From contig NZ_WHNY01000089.1 in assembly GCF_013141695.1 (NCBI RefSeq), positions 1 through 47,265 on the forward strand: a DNA stretch of 47,265 nt, in the 5' to 3' direction. Within the stretch, counting starts at the first letter, position 1, and every line of letters starts with the position of its first letter. The stretch comes from Paenibacillus plantarum (lineage in GTDB: Bacteria > Bacillota > Bacilli > Paenibacillales > NBRC-103111). The notes below the pieces were generated by a model, which was given only the letters and a program-made list of their open reading frames with translations, ran no database searches and was not told where the DNA came from. The position numbers and the translations under genes are program-made. This document shows positions 16,737-24,525 of the stretch, in pieces.

Positions 16737-17633
16737 ATGGAGGTAACGGTTCGTAAAACCAAAGGTTACATACGTCGAGATTGGCTTATGAGCTATGTCT
16801 TTTTATTGCCTGCACTCGGATTCTTTCTGCTTTTTGTTGCCTATCCCATGGTAAAAGGGATCTATATTAGCTTCTTCGATTACTCCTTGCGAACGTTTAA
16901 CTTTATAGGATTCGATAATTATGTCGATTTGATTCAGAACGAAACGTTTCTGAAATCGATGCGCAATACACTGTTGTTAGTCGTTATAACGGTTCCAATC
17001 GTAATCATTTTCTCTTTATTCGTGGCTGTTTCCATTTACAAGAAAAAAGAGTTTGCTCGTTCATTCTTTCGAGGCGTATTTTATTTGCCAGCTGTTTCTT
17101 CTGTCGTCAGTATTACGGTTGTATGGGGATGGATCTATCATCCGAATTACGGGATTCTCAACTATTTAGGGGGATTAATTGGGCTTGAACCGATTTCGTG
17201 GCTTGGCGACCAGCGCACAGCACTGCTAGCGATTATTGCGGTTTTGATCACAACGTCAGTAGGTCAGCCTATCATTCTTTACGTGGCCTCCTTAGGAAAT
17301 ATCCCCACTTCGTATATCGAAGCGGCTGAAATCGACCGAGCGAACCCGTGGCAAATCTTTTTGAAAATTATTTGGCCTATGCTCATGCCGACCAATCTCT
17401 ATATTATCGTCATCACGACGATCAATACATTTCAGTGTTTTGCCTTAATTCAATTGCTTACTTCTGGCGGCCCTGTTTATAGTACCTCGACCGTCATGTA
17501 TGGCGTGTACGAGCAAGCCTTCGTGCTTGGTCATTTCGGCAGCGCCTCGGCTATGGGCGTATTCCTTGCGATTATTATCGGGGTTATCTCGTTGATTCAA
17601 TTTAAATTCTTTGGCAGCGATGTTGAGTACTAG
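16737..17633 (+). CDS. CUT1 ABC transporter permease, MalF/UgpA type (locus 2)
   Basis: Membrane subunit of 298 residues with about six helices. The EAA loop reads YIEAAEIDRANPW: the near-invariant Gly after Asp is replaced by Arg, and the downstream part ends IIWPMLMP. The rest of the sequence (FLLFVAYPMVKGIYISFFDY, VYLPAVSSVVSITVVW) is typical of the family. GGGAGGGA precedes the ATG. The second permease starts 11 bp after the stop. The altered EAA loop may still work, because neighbouring residues are normal. Confidence 0.92.
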   Translation: MEVTVRKTKGYIRRDWLMSYVFLLPALGFFLLFVAYPMVKGIYISFFDYSLRTFNFIGFDNYVDLIQNETFLKSMRNTLLLVVITVPIVIIFSLFVAVSIYKKKEFARSFFRGVFYLPAVSSVVSITVVWGWIYHPNYGILNYLGGLIGLEPISWLGDQRTALLAIIAVLITTSVGQPIILYVASLGNIPTSYIEAAEIDRANPWQIFLKIIWPMLMPTNLYIIVITTINTFQCFALIQLLTSGGPVYSTSTVMYGVYEQAFVLGHFGSASAMGVFLAIIIGVISLIQFKFFGSDVEY

Positions 17634-17644
17634 GAGGGGACATC

Positions 17645-18475
17645 ATGAAAGTAAACGCTGGGCAAAGGGTATTTAACGGATTTTCTACACTATTATTGAT
17701 CCTTTCTACGTTGTTTTTTATATTTCCGTTTTATTGGATTGTGACAGGTGCCTTTAAATTCCAAACGGTGGCAACACAAATTCCGCCAGAATGGTTTCCG
17801 CTCAAACCGACCTTACAGAACTGGGCGGATTTGTTTAAGAATCCGGTATGGCGCTGGACGTTAAATAGTTTCATCATTGCTTTGGTTGAAATGTTCGCTG
17901 TCTGTCTGGTTTCAGCTTCTGCAGGCTATGTCCTGGCGAAGAAGCTGTTCCCAGGCCGGAAAATCATTTTTACGATGTTCATCGCTGCAATGGCTTTACC
18001 GAAACAAGTGATTCTCGTTCCGCTCTTTACGATGTTGGCCGACTTTGGCTGGGTCAATACGTATCATGGACTTATTTTACCAGCGATTGGATGGCCATTT
18101 GGTGTGTTCTTGATGAAACAATTCGCTCAGACTGTACCTGGGGAGTTAATTGAAGCGGCGAAGATCGATGGCTGCTCCGAAATCCGACTATTCTCCACGA
18201 TTATCTTACCATTACTTAAACCAGCGTTAGGAGCGCTAGCGATCTTTACTTTCATTGCATCGTGGAACGACTATTTCAGCCAGCTCATTATGACGAGGTC
18301 TACCTCGATGATGACACTGCCGCTTGGCGTAGCGACGATGCAAGGTGAATTTACGACCAACTACGGAATCATGATGGCAGGAGCGGCACTCGCGTCTGTT
18401 CCTATGATTACGATCTTTCTCGTGTTCCAAAAAGCGTTTACACAAGGCATTACGATGGGTGCGGTCAAGGGATAA
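17645..18475 (+). CDS. CUT1 ABC transporter permease, MalG/UgpE type (locus 2)
   Basis: Second permease of the locus 2 importer, 276 residues. The EAA loop is normal (IEAAKIDGCSEIRLF...ILPLLKP) and the C-terminus reads FTQGITMGAVKG. AGGAGGGG lies upstream. It is the last gene of the operon; a four-box element and a terminator follow within 320 bp. There is no ATPase gene in the operon. Confidence 0.93.
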   Translation: MKVNAGQRVFNGFSTLLLILSTLFFIFPFYWIVTGAFKFQTVATQIPPEWFPLKPTLQNWADLFKNPVWRWTLNSFIIALVEMFAVCLVSASAGYVLAKKLFPGRKIIFTMFIAAMALPKQVILVPLFTMLADFGWVNTYHGLILPAIGWPFGVFLMKQFAQTVPGELIEAAKIDGCSEIRLFSTIILPLLKPALGALAIFTFIASWNDYFSQLIMTRSTSMMTLPLGVATMQGEFTTNYGIMMAGAALASVPMITIFLVFQKAFTQGITMGAVKG

Positions 18476-18532
18476 GGGTGTAGTAGGGGGAATGAATTTG
18501 CCATAAAAGATGTTGGACACGTTACTCGGTGT

Positions 18533-18719
18533 TTAACTGGAAAACCTCCATCTATTTTCATTAGAAAAGCCGGATTTTGCCGATTAGATGGAAAAAGTAC
18601 AGCTAATATACCCATGATCGCCTGTTTCAGCAAAATCAGGCGAAATTAACTGTACAGAATCCATCTAAATGATCGGATATGCGAAAACAGGGAGAATTAG
18701 CTGTAGTTTTTACAGTTAA
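18533..18719. repeat. Four-box 187-bp intergenic element, copy B
   Basis: Boxes start at 18533, 18584, 18646 and 18697 (steps 51, 62, 51). The first and third run TTAACTG...CCATCTAA-like, the second runs TTAGATGG...CAGCTAA, and the fourth is an almost perfect hairpin (TTAGCTGTA / TACAGTTAA with one G-T pair and a five-base loop). Box 2 is close to the reverse complement of boxes 1 and 3. The 39-bp central spacer contains its own inverted repeat TCGCCTG / CAGGCGA (18618-18624 and 18637-18643). The element lies 57 bp after the permease stop and 47 bp before the terminator hairpin. Confidence 0.88.
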
Positions 18720-18766
18720 ACGTGCCCGGCGGTTACCGGCGAACGCCGTGATCGTTGCAGACAGAC

Positions 18767-18798
18767 AAGAAGCTGATCACAGATCAGCTTCTTTGTCA
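18767..18798 (+). terminator. Convergent terminator at the 3' ends of locus 2 and the AraC gene
   Basis: A perfect 12-bp stem AAGAAGCTGATC / GATCAGCTTCTT with loop ACA (18767-18793). It overlaps the stop codon of the leftward AraC gene. The T tract is short on both strands. Confidence 0.6.
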
Positions 18799-19595
18799 TT
18801 TCCCCGCCAATTGCCGTGTCGGTAATCGGAAGGCGTAGTACCAGTTGTGCTTTTGAATACACGCGCAAAATGAAACGAGTTCTTGAAACCGCAGCGCATG
18901 GCGATTTCGCCAATGGCTAAGCCGGTTTGGATCAGTAATTCGTTGGCTCGCAGAATGCGATAATGCCACACGAATTTAATCGGTGTGATGCCCTCGTGTT
19001 TACGAAACAGTCGAACTAGATGTTCAGGGGACAACCCGACTTCATCGGCAATGTCTTCCAGTGAGAGATGATCATGGAAGTGATGCTCGATATATTGCTT
19101 CGCATGTAGAATCGAAGGGTGTGACTGCTGCATATGAGTGCTAGTCGATTCCGCAATAAATAACTGAATAGCTGCCAGTCCGAGGCTGCAAAGGGGCTCC
19201 GAAGTCGCACTGTAGCGCAATCTTAAGGAAATCAAGATGTCTGTTAAGCGATTCATCTCTTCACTTATAGCTTGTGTATATGGCAATTGCTCCAATTGGT
19301 CGCGTTGCTGACCCGTAAGCTCACCAACATGAACGGCGATCCAACGATGCCAAGTTTCTTGCTCCTTCGCGAATAAGAACTGTTCCTGATGACCAGGCTT
19401 TAAGAGGATCACTTGCCCAGGCTGAATCGTATGTGGAACCTCATCAATATACACGGTCATTGCGCCAGTGTGCAGTAAGACTAGTTGCAGATCCGCCTGT
19501 ACACGGGGACCAAACCGACTGCCAGGTGGGTATACAACAGTTCCGCCTACTGCAGTACGTACTTTAGGGATGTCAATTGTGGATTCTGAAGTCAT
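18777..19595 (-). CDS. AraC family regulator with N-terminal cupin
   Basis: Regulator of 272 residues. The N-terminal half is a cupin-like ligand domain (GAMTVYIDEVPHTIQPGQVI, LLKPGHQEQF). The C-terminal half is an AraC double helix-turn-helix (LSLEDIADEVGLSPEHLVRLF and EIAMRCGFKNSFHFARVFK). An in-frame TTG extends the frame to 19613, but AAAGGA is spaced eight bases from the ATG at 19595, which is preferred. It is divergent from the PhyH dioxygenase gene, its most probable target. Confidence 0.88.
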   Translation of the reverse strand: MTSESTIDIPKVRTAVGGTVVYPPGSRFGPRVQADLQLVLLHTGAMTVYIDEVPHTIQPGQVILLKPGHQEQFLFAKEQETWHRWIAVHVGELTGQQRDQLEQLPYTQAISEEMNRLTDILISLRLRYSATSEPLCSLGLAAIQLFIAESTSTHMQQSHPSILHAKQYIEHHFHDHLSLEDIADEVGLSPEHLVRLFRKHEGITPIKFVWHYRILRANELLIQTGLAIGEIAMRCGFKNSFHFARVFKSTTGTTPSDYRHGNWRGNDKEADL

Positions 19596-19762
19596 GAGCG
19601 AGATCCTTTTCAATAATGGAATGAAAGAGAGGGGTATTCGTCACAAATGTTTGAATATCAATTACAGATATATAATCGTCAATCACAGCCATGTTCGAAA
19701 TGGGAGCGCGACTGTATGCTAAGTATATAGCTCGATCTTACAATTTGAAAGGGGAATTGGCT

Positions 19763-20527
19763 ATGCAAAGTCAAGTTAAGGATCGTTTGGCACCGTTGGG
19801 GGAAAAAGAATTGGCTTTTTTTCATGAGCATGGGTATTACTTGTTGAAAAAAGGGTGCAGTGAAGATCTTGTCGATGCCTTTAATGGACACATTCACTCG
19901 ATCCGCTCAGCAGATGAGATAGCCGAATGGGCACTTCCCAAAAAGGGCGGTCAGGAAGTAAACGATAAGGACCGGTTCTCGGTGCGATTATTTAATCCGC
20001 ATAAACATGACGGCTTCTCGCGCCAAATCATGAAGCTCCCTGTTGTGCGTGGTGCACTTGCTCAAATGATGGGTGACGAGGCTGTTTGTGTGCAAAGTAT
20101 GTACTTCTATAAGGAACCAGGCTCCCCAGGCCAAGCGCCGCATCAGGATTATTATTATATCAAGGATGACCCGAAATCGATGATTGCGGCTTGGATTGCT
20201 TTGGAGGAACTGGTAGACGAAGAAAACGGCTGTTTATGGGTTATTCCTGGCACACACAAGCTAGGCTTGCTGCCACATGGGAAAGTAACGAATCTCGAAG
20301 AACATGAAAGCTGGACCGATGAAACCGAGGGTGTCGATCTTGCACAAGAGATTCCAGTTGTTATGGAAAAAGGGGACATTTTATTTTTCCATGAGCTGCT
20401 TATTCATTCCTCCTACAAAAATCGCAGTAAAGATCGCTGGCGCCGCTCTTTTGTGTGCCACTATATCCGCAATGATTCCAGCGTCTTGTTTCGTGAAGAT
20501 TTGCGTGTCAAATATCCGCTTTACTAA
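19763..20527 (+). CDS. Phytanoyl-CoA dioxygenase (PhyH) family protein
   Basis: Predicted Fe(II)/2-oxoglutarate-dependent oxygenase of 254 residues. The iron triad is visible: His127 and Asp129 in PHQDYYY and the distal His215 in LLIHSS, with an Arg-rich stretch after it that would bind 2-oxoglutarate. The fold opens with LAFFHEHGYYLLKKG. The frame is open to 19691, but AAAGGGGAA at 19748-19756 sets the ATG at 19763. A TATAAT at 19671-19676 lacks a good -35, which suggests activation by the divergent AraC protein. The small molecule hydroxylated cannot be told. Confidence 0.9.
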   Translation: MQSQVKDRLAPLGEKELAFFHEHGYYLLKKGCSEDLVDAFNGHIHSIRSADEIAEWALPKKGGQEVNDKDRFSVRLFNPHKHDGFSRQIMKLPVVRGALAQMMGDEAVCVQSMYFYKEPGSPGQAPHQDYYYIKDDPKSMIAAWIALEELVDEENGCLWVIPGTHKLGLLPHGKVTNLEEHESWTDETEGVDLAQEIPVVMEKGDILFFHELLIHSSYKNRSKDRWRRSFVCHYIRNDSSVLFREDLRVKYPLY

Positions 20528-20539
20528 ACCAGTCTACGT

Positions 20540-20572
20540 AGCCTGTCATCTTCGGATGATGGGCTTCTTTTC
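20540..20572 (+). terminator. Intrinsic terminator after the PhyH gene
   Basis: An 11-bp stem (AGCCTGTCATC / GATGATGGGCT, two G-T pairs) is closed by a C(TTCG)G tetraloop and followed by TCTTTTCT. Confidence 0.85.
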
Positions 20573-20668
20573 TCTCTTACTGCGAAAAAGTAGTTACCTC
20601 CATTTGGAAAACGCTGATATAATGGATGAGATTCAGGTCGGACTATCGCAACTAAGGGGGAGAGCGCA

Positions 20669-21718
20669 TTGTCGTTTATTGAGGTTAAACATTTACGAAA
20701 AACATTTGAAACCGATGTGAGACGAACGGGGCGATTTGCCACGATTCGGAGCTTAATTAAGCCCGAGAAGCGAGAGATGGTCGCGGTGGAAGATATTTCT
20801 TTTTCCATTGAAAAAGGAGAGAGCGTTGCCTATCTGGGACCTAATGGCGCGGGTAAATCGACAACGATCAAAATGTTGACAGGCATTCTGGAACCGAGTG
20901 GTGGAAGTATTGAGGTTGCGGGCTTGATCCCGCATAAGAGCAGGAAGATGAGCTCCTATCAAATTGGTGTCGTATTTGGACAACGGAGTCAGCTGCTGTT
21001 TGATTTGCCTGTGAAGGATTCTTATGATTTATTACGGTATATGTATAGCATTTCTTGGGAGCAATACCATAGAAATTTACGTGAATTTGCAGAAGTTCTC
21101 GAAGTGGAGCATCTACTTAATCGACCGGTGAGAACGCTTTCGCTTGGTCAGCGGATGCGTTGTGAAATCCTGGCTTCCTTGCTGCACGAGCCGGATATCC
21201 TCTTTCTGGATGAGCCTACGATTGGACTCGATGTTGTGGCGAAGGAGCGAATTCGTGCTTTTATCGAGAAGATCAATCGGGAAAAAGGCGTCACGCTGCT
21301 ACTGACAACACATGACATGCATGATATTGAACGGTTGTGTCACCGGACGATGATTATTGATAAGGGGCGTCTCATTTATGATGGCAGCTTGCAGCATATT
21401 CGTGACCATTATGCGACAGAGCGTCAAATTAAAGCTACCTTCGAAGATGCAAGTCTGGCCGAAGTGGCTGCTTCGCTATTCATTGGCTTTGATGTGATTA
21501 CATGCGTTGAAGAGCGGGTGCTCAAAATTTCCTATGATCAGCATCATATTGATACGTCCACATTACTTAAGCATCTGTTAGAGAATGCACAGCCGCGTGA
21601 TCTGACCATGCAAGACGAGAACATTGACGCCTTAATTTCCCGGATCTATCGGGAAGGCATTGCAAGCTCGCCACAGGAGCCTAATCGTGAGTTGGAAGGT
21701 GTGGTCGTCAGCTCATGA
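20669..21718 (+). CDS. ABC-2 type exporter, ATP-binding subunit
   Basis: ATPase of 349 residues. Walker A (GPNGAGKST, about residues 57-65), the signature (LSLGQRMRCEI) and Walker B (ILFLDEPTIGLD) are intact, with the His switch in TTHDMHD. The C-terminal 100 residues form the extra domain usual for this class. The start is a TTG at 20669, about six bases after AAGGGGGAGA. Its stop overlaps the next gene by four bases (ATGA). It works with two membrane proteins encoded immediately downstream; the exported compound is unknown. It does not belong to the sugar importers. Confidence 0.92.
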   Translation: MSFIEVKHLRKTFETDVRRTGRFATIRSLIKPEKREMVAVEDISFSIEKGESVAYLGPNGAGKSTTIKMLTGILEPSGGSIEVAGLIPHKSRKMSSYQIGVVFGQRSQLLFDLPVKDSYDLLRYMYSISWEQYHRNLREFAEVLEVEHLLNRPVRTLSLGQRMRCEILASLLHEPDILFLDEPTIGLDVVAKERIRAFIEKINREKGVTLLLTTHDMHDIERLCHRTMIIDKGRLIYDGSLQHIRDHYATERQIKATFEDASLAEVAASLFIGFDVITCVEERVLKISYDQHHIDTSTLLKHLLENAQPRDLTMQDENIDALISRIYREGIASSPQEPNRELEGVVVSS

Positions 21719-22524
21719 ATACCCTTCAACGACTAGGCGGTATGTCCCGAATTGCGGTTCGCCAGCGCATGCAGTTTCGATTTGATTTTATCATGACACT
21801 CGTGTCAACGCTCATGTTCTGTGTCCTTTATTACATGCTGTGGAAAGCGATCTATCTGTATGGCAGCGGGCAGGTGTTGCCTTGGGAGCAATTAATTACC
21901 TATGTCATGGTAGGCCAAACGATAAACTTTGCACGCTGGTCACCCGCAGAACGTGCTCCCACTTATGCCATGGCGCTACGCGTCCGTTCCGGGGACATTG
22001 CGCTGGATCTAATCCGACCGGTGGACTTCCAAGTCCAACGATTTGTAGAAGCCGCAGGCTTTTTTGCAGTGGAAATGCTGTGGGTGAATATTCCCGCGCT
22101 TCTGCTGCTGATCTTCGGGCTTGGTATTCAATCACCACCAAGTTTGGCTGCTGGAGCGGCATTTCTATTAAGTCTTATCATCGGTTTCTTGGTGGCGTTC
22201 AGTATTAACTCGATTATTATGATGATTTCGTTCATGACCACGAATACGTTCGGGGTGCAATTGGCGAAGCGAGCGATGATGGATATTTTCGCAGGAACGT
22301 TGATCCCATTCGATTTCTTTCCTAGCAGCTTACAAACGATTCTAACTTATTTACCTTTTCAAGCAATGGCCTATATTCCTTTATCGATTTATACAGGTAA
22401 GCTGACAGGAGTACATATGGGGTATGCGCTATTGGAACAGCTTGCGTGGGCGCTTGTTATGATTATTATTAGTCGATTGTTGTGGATGAAAGCGGCGAAG
22501 CGACTAGCGATTAACGGGGGGTGA
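21715..22524 (+). CDS. ABC-2 type exporter, first membrane subunit
   Basis: Membrane protein of 269 residues with six hydrophobic segments. It matches the ABC-2 family in which one ATPase gene is followed by two related permeases (DUF990-like, ABC2_membrane_6). FDFIMTLVSTLMFCVLYYMLW near the N-terminus and the RSGDIALDLIRPVDF region are characteristic. It is translationally coupled to the ATPase and followed four bases later by the second permease. Confidence 0.85.
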   Translation: MNTLQRLGGMSRIAVRQRMQFRFDFIMTLVSTLMFCVLYYMLWKAIYLYGSGQVLPWEQLITYVMVGQTINFARWSPAERAPTYAMALRVRSGDIALDLIRPVDFQVQRFVEAAGFFAVEMLWVNIPALLLLIFGLGIQSPPSLAAGAAFLLSLIIGFLVAFSINSIIMMISFMTTNTFGVQLAKRAMMDIFAGTLIPFDFFPSSLQTILTYLPFQAMAYIPLSIYTGKLTGVHMGYALLEQLAWALVMIIISRLLWMKAAKRLAINGG

Positions 22525-22528
22525 GAGG

Positions 22529-23350
22529 ATGTTGGCACCAAAGAGAAGTTTCATGCAGCAGGTAGCGTATCTGATAGGTATGTATGGCCATTTTCTAAAA
22601 GTGTATGTCAAAACGTTAGTCGCATATCGTGCGGATACGATCATTGCGGTCATTGCAGGGATCGTTGCGCAGGGAAGTACGCTGATTTTTTTGACGGTCA
22701 TTTTCAAACGCATTCCGATGTTGGCAGGCTGGGACTACAACGAGTTAGTCTTTATGTTCGGACTTGCGGCCACGGGTCGAGCACTGAATCAAACCTTTTT
22801 CAATGCGCCTTTCATGCTAACAGGCAACATTCGGAATGGACGAATGGATATGATGATGGTGCGGCCTGTCGGTGTACTTTTTCAAACTATAGGCTACTCG
22901 CAAGAATTGAATGGCGTCGGCCAATTGATTACTGGCATTGCAATTATGGGCTATGCGGCGTCTCATTTGGACATGAGTTGGACGTTCTTAAGCGTGCTAT
23001 ATGTCGTGATCGCTTTATTATGTAGTGCTCTTATTCAATTCTCGATTCTACTAACGATTAGTGTATTAACGTTCTGGTTTCAGGAGATACGATCTCTCAT
23101 TTATCCAGTCACTTGGCTATATGATTTTACAAGGTATCCCATGCAAATCTTTCATCCGATTCTACGTGGGTTGTTAACTTACATCATTCCCTATTCATTG
23201 GCCAGCTTCTATCCAGCGGCGTATCTATTGCGACCAGAGCAATACGGCTGGGCCGTTTGGGGCGTTCCAGCCGTAACGATGGTGGTCGTAATGGGGGCAT
23301 ATTTTATATGGTCGCAGGGGTTAAGGCGTTATTCGAGTGTGGCGGGATAA
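22529..23350 (+). CDS. ABC-2 type exporter, second membrane subunit (DUF990-like)
   Basis: Membrane protein of 273 residues with six hydrophobic segments, related to the first subunit: RNGRMDMMMVRPVGVLFQ corresponds to RSGDIALDLIRPVDF there. GGGGGTGA precedes the ATG by about five bases. Its last 47 bases overlap the convergent small gene at 23304-23570. No terminator is obvious after it. Confidence 0.87.
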   Translation: MLAPKRSFMQQVAYLIGMYGHFLKVYVKTLVAYRADTIIAVIAGIVAQGSTLIFLTVIFKRIPMLAGWDYNELVFMFGLAATGRALNQTFFNAPFMLTGNIRNGRMDMMMVRPVGVLFQTIGYSQELNGVGQLITGIAIMGYAASHLDMSWTFLSVLYVVIALLCSALIQFSILLTISVLTFWFQEIRSLIYPVTWLYDFTRYPMQIFHPILRGLLTYIIPYSLASFYPAAYLLRPEQYGWAVWGVPAVTMVVVMGAYFIWSQGLRRYSSVAG

Positions 23351-23570
23351 ATTGTTCGTTGCGGCTACAGTCGATATACATGGGATACACACCTTCCTGA
23401 ATGGAAGGAGCGACTTTCATGGTAACAGGAGGCATCACTGCGGTCAGAGGCTCCTGCAAGTTGGATGCCGTCTGTCTGAGGCGCTTACTCTTCTCGAAAA
23501 CATCAATGACGAGATAGTACATAATACATAGCACGATAAAACCCAATCCGCAGATTTGTAAGTTTTGCAT
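23304..23570 (-). CDS. Small single-pass membrane protein, unknown
   Basis: An 88-residue protein with one transmembrane segment near the N-terminus (CGLGFIVLCIMYYLVIDVF) and a soluble tail. A perfect AGGAGG (23585-23580 on the minus strand) is spaced nine bases from the ATG at 23570, strong evidence of translation. An ATG 24 bases further upstream is less well placed. Its 3' end overlaps the exporter permease by 47 bp in convergent orientation. No family recognised. Confidence 0.6.
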   Translation of the reverse strand: MQNLQICGLGFIVLCIMYYLVIDVFEKSKRLRQTASNLQEPLTAVMPPVTMKVAPSIQEGVYPMYIDCSRNEQFIPPHSNNALTPATI

Positions 23571-23691
23571 CCTAGTACGCCTCCTATGAATCATTTTTCA
23601 TAGATTAACGCATTTCGGATGCGATGTCGCTCGAAAGTCGGTGTCGTTTTCTGACATATTGTCAAAAGGCTCCTAAATGTTTTCCTTTATC

Positions 23692-23720
23692 TTGACATTA
23701 ATAGTGAGAACCATTATCAT
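23692..23720 (+). promoter_or_regulatory. Sigma-A promoter of the Fur-regulated gene pair
   Basis: A perfect TTGACA (23692-23697), a 17-bp spacer and TATCAT (23715-23720). The -10 box is covered by the first Fur box. Confidence 0.75.
23705..23719 (+). promoter_or_regulatory. Fur box 1, overlapping the -10 box
   Basis: TGAGAACCATTATCA matches the 7-1-7 Bacillus Fur consensus TGATAATNATTATCA at 12 of 14 defined positions. Its position predicts iron-dependent blocking of RNA polymerase. PerR and Zur use related boxes, so Fur is the best but not the only reading. Confidence 0.7.
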
Positions 23721-23738
23721 TCGTTGTAGAAGACTAAA

Positions 23739-23753
23739 TGAAAATGATTATCA
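23739..23753 (+). promoter_or_regulatory. Fur box 2, downstream of the start point
   Basis: TGAAAATGATTATCA matches the 7-1-7 Fur consensus at 13 of 14 defined positions. It lies between the expected transcription start and the gene, 34 bp from Fur box 1. Confidence 0.75.
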
Positions 23754-23796
23754 ATAGGTGACGAGAGTGAACGGCATCATGAGGGGGCTAGTCGAT

Positions 23797-24525
23797 ATGG
23801 AACATAGCGAGAATGGTATTGGCGTCGGGAACTTGCAGGTTATTGCGGATTTTCAATTAGAACGCTGGCTGCATACCCTTACTCATGAAGATCGTGGGAC
23901 AGATACGCAGGATTTGAATTGGCAGCAGCTTACCCAATTCGCAGCATATCACGCGATCAACGCATGGTATACATTACCACCTGCTGCTCGGACACAACAT
24001 GTGTTAAAGAATGAATTCGAGAAAAAGTGGACGAATAAAGTGCAGAAATTCGGGACGGATACCTTTTATAGTGAGGTTAAACATCGCGTCATTGATCAGT
24101 TGTATCATATTCTGACGAATACAAGTCGGATCGAGTGGCCGATCCTTTTATTTGAAAGCATGGATGTATGGATTGATGAGTTAGACTTGGGATTATCCAT
24201 GATCGTTCAAGTGATGGAATCTTCACAACAATCCGTTGTAATTCATAAATTTGTCATGGAAGACAGCGCGGCTTCGCTTGCTCTGTTTACACATATGTCG
24301 GTTGTTTTTTGTAATAAGGCTTTCGGAGAGAAGCATGTGCAGCTTCACGTCGTCAATCTGATGAGCGGCAAGCAGCAACGCATCGAGACGAACCATTTCA
24401 CAATGGAACAATCGCTCGATTATCTCAGGCTTGTGAAAGATGTGTATTTGGAAAGTCGCAGATGTACCTGCTGCAGAGAGGACGGACTTCATGGAAACAA
24501 ATTCGACTTGGCAATCCACCAATGA
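23797..24525 (+). CDS. Fur-regulated protein of unknown function
   Basis: A soluble protein of 242 residues with no signal peptide. The N-terminal half looks helical. The second half alternates strands and helices and ends near a cysteine-rich RRCTCCRED motif. I do not recognise the family; the layout is faintly reminiscent of a PD-(D/E)XK fold with a C-terminal Cys cluster, but the acidic catalytic residues are not evident. In-frame starts at 23758 (GTG) and 23779 have poor ribosome sites; AGGGGG at 23782-23787 is spaced nine bases from the ATG at 23797. Its end overlaps the next gene by 35 bp, so both belong to one iron-responsive operon. Confidence 0.75.
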   Translation: MEHSENGIGVGNLQVIADFQLERWLHTLTHEDRGTDTQDLNWQQLTQFAAYHAINAWYTLPPAARTQHVLKNEFEKKWTNKVQKFGTDTFYSEVKHRVIDQLYHILTNTSRIEWPILLFESMDVWIDELDLGLSMIVQVMESSQQSVVIHKFVMEDSAASLALFTHMSVVFCNKAFGEKHVQLHVVNLMSGKQQRIETNHFTMEQSLDYLRLVKDVYLESRRCTCCREDGLHGNKFDLAIHQ

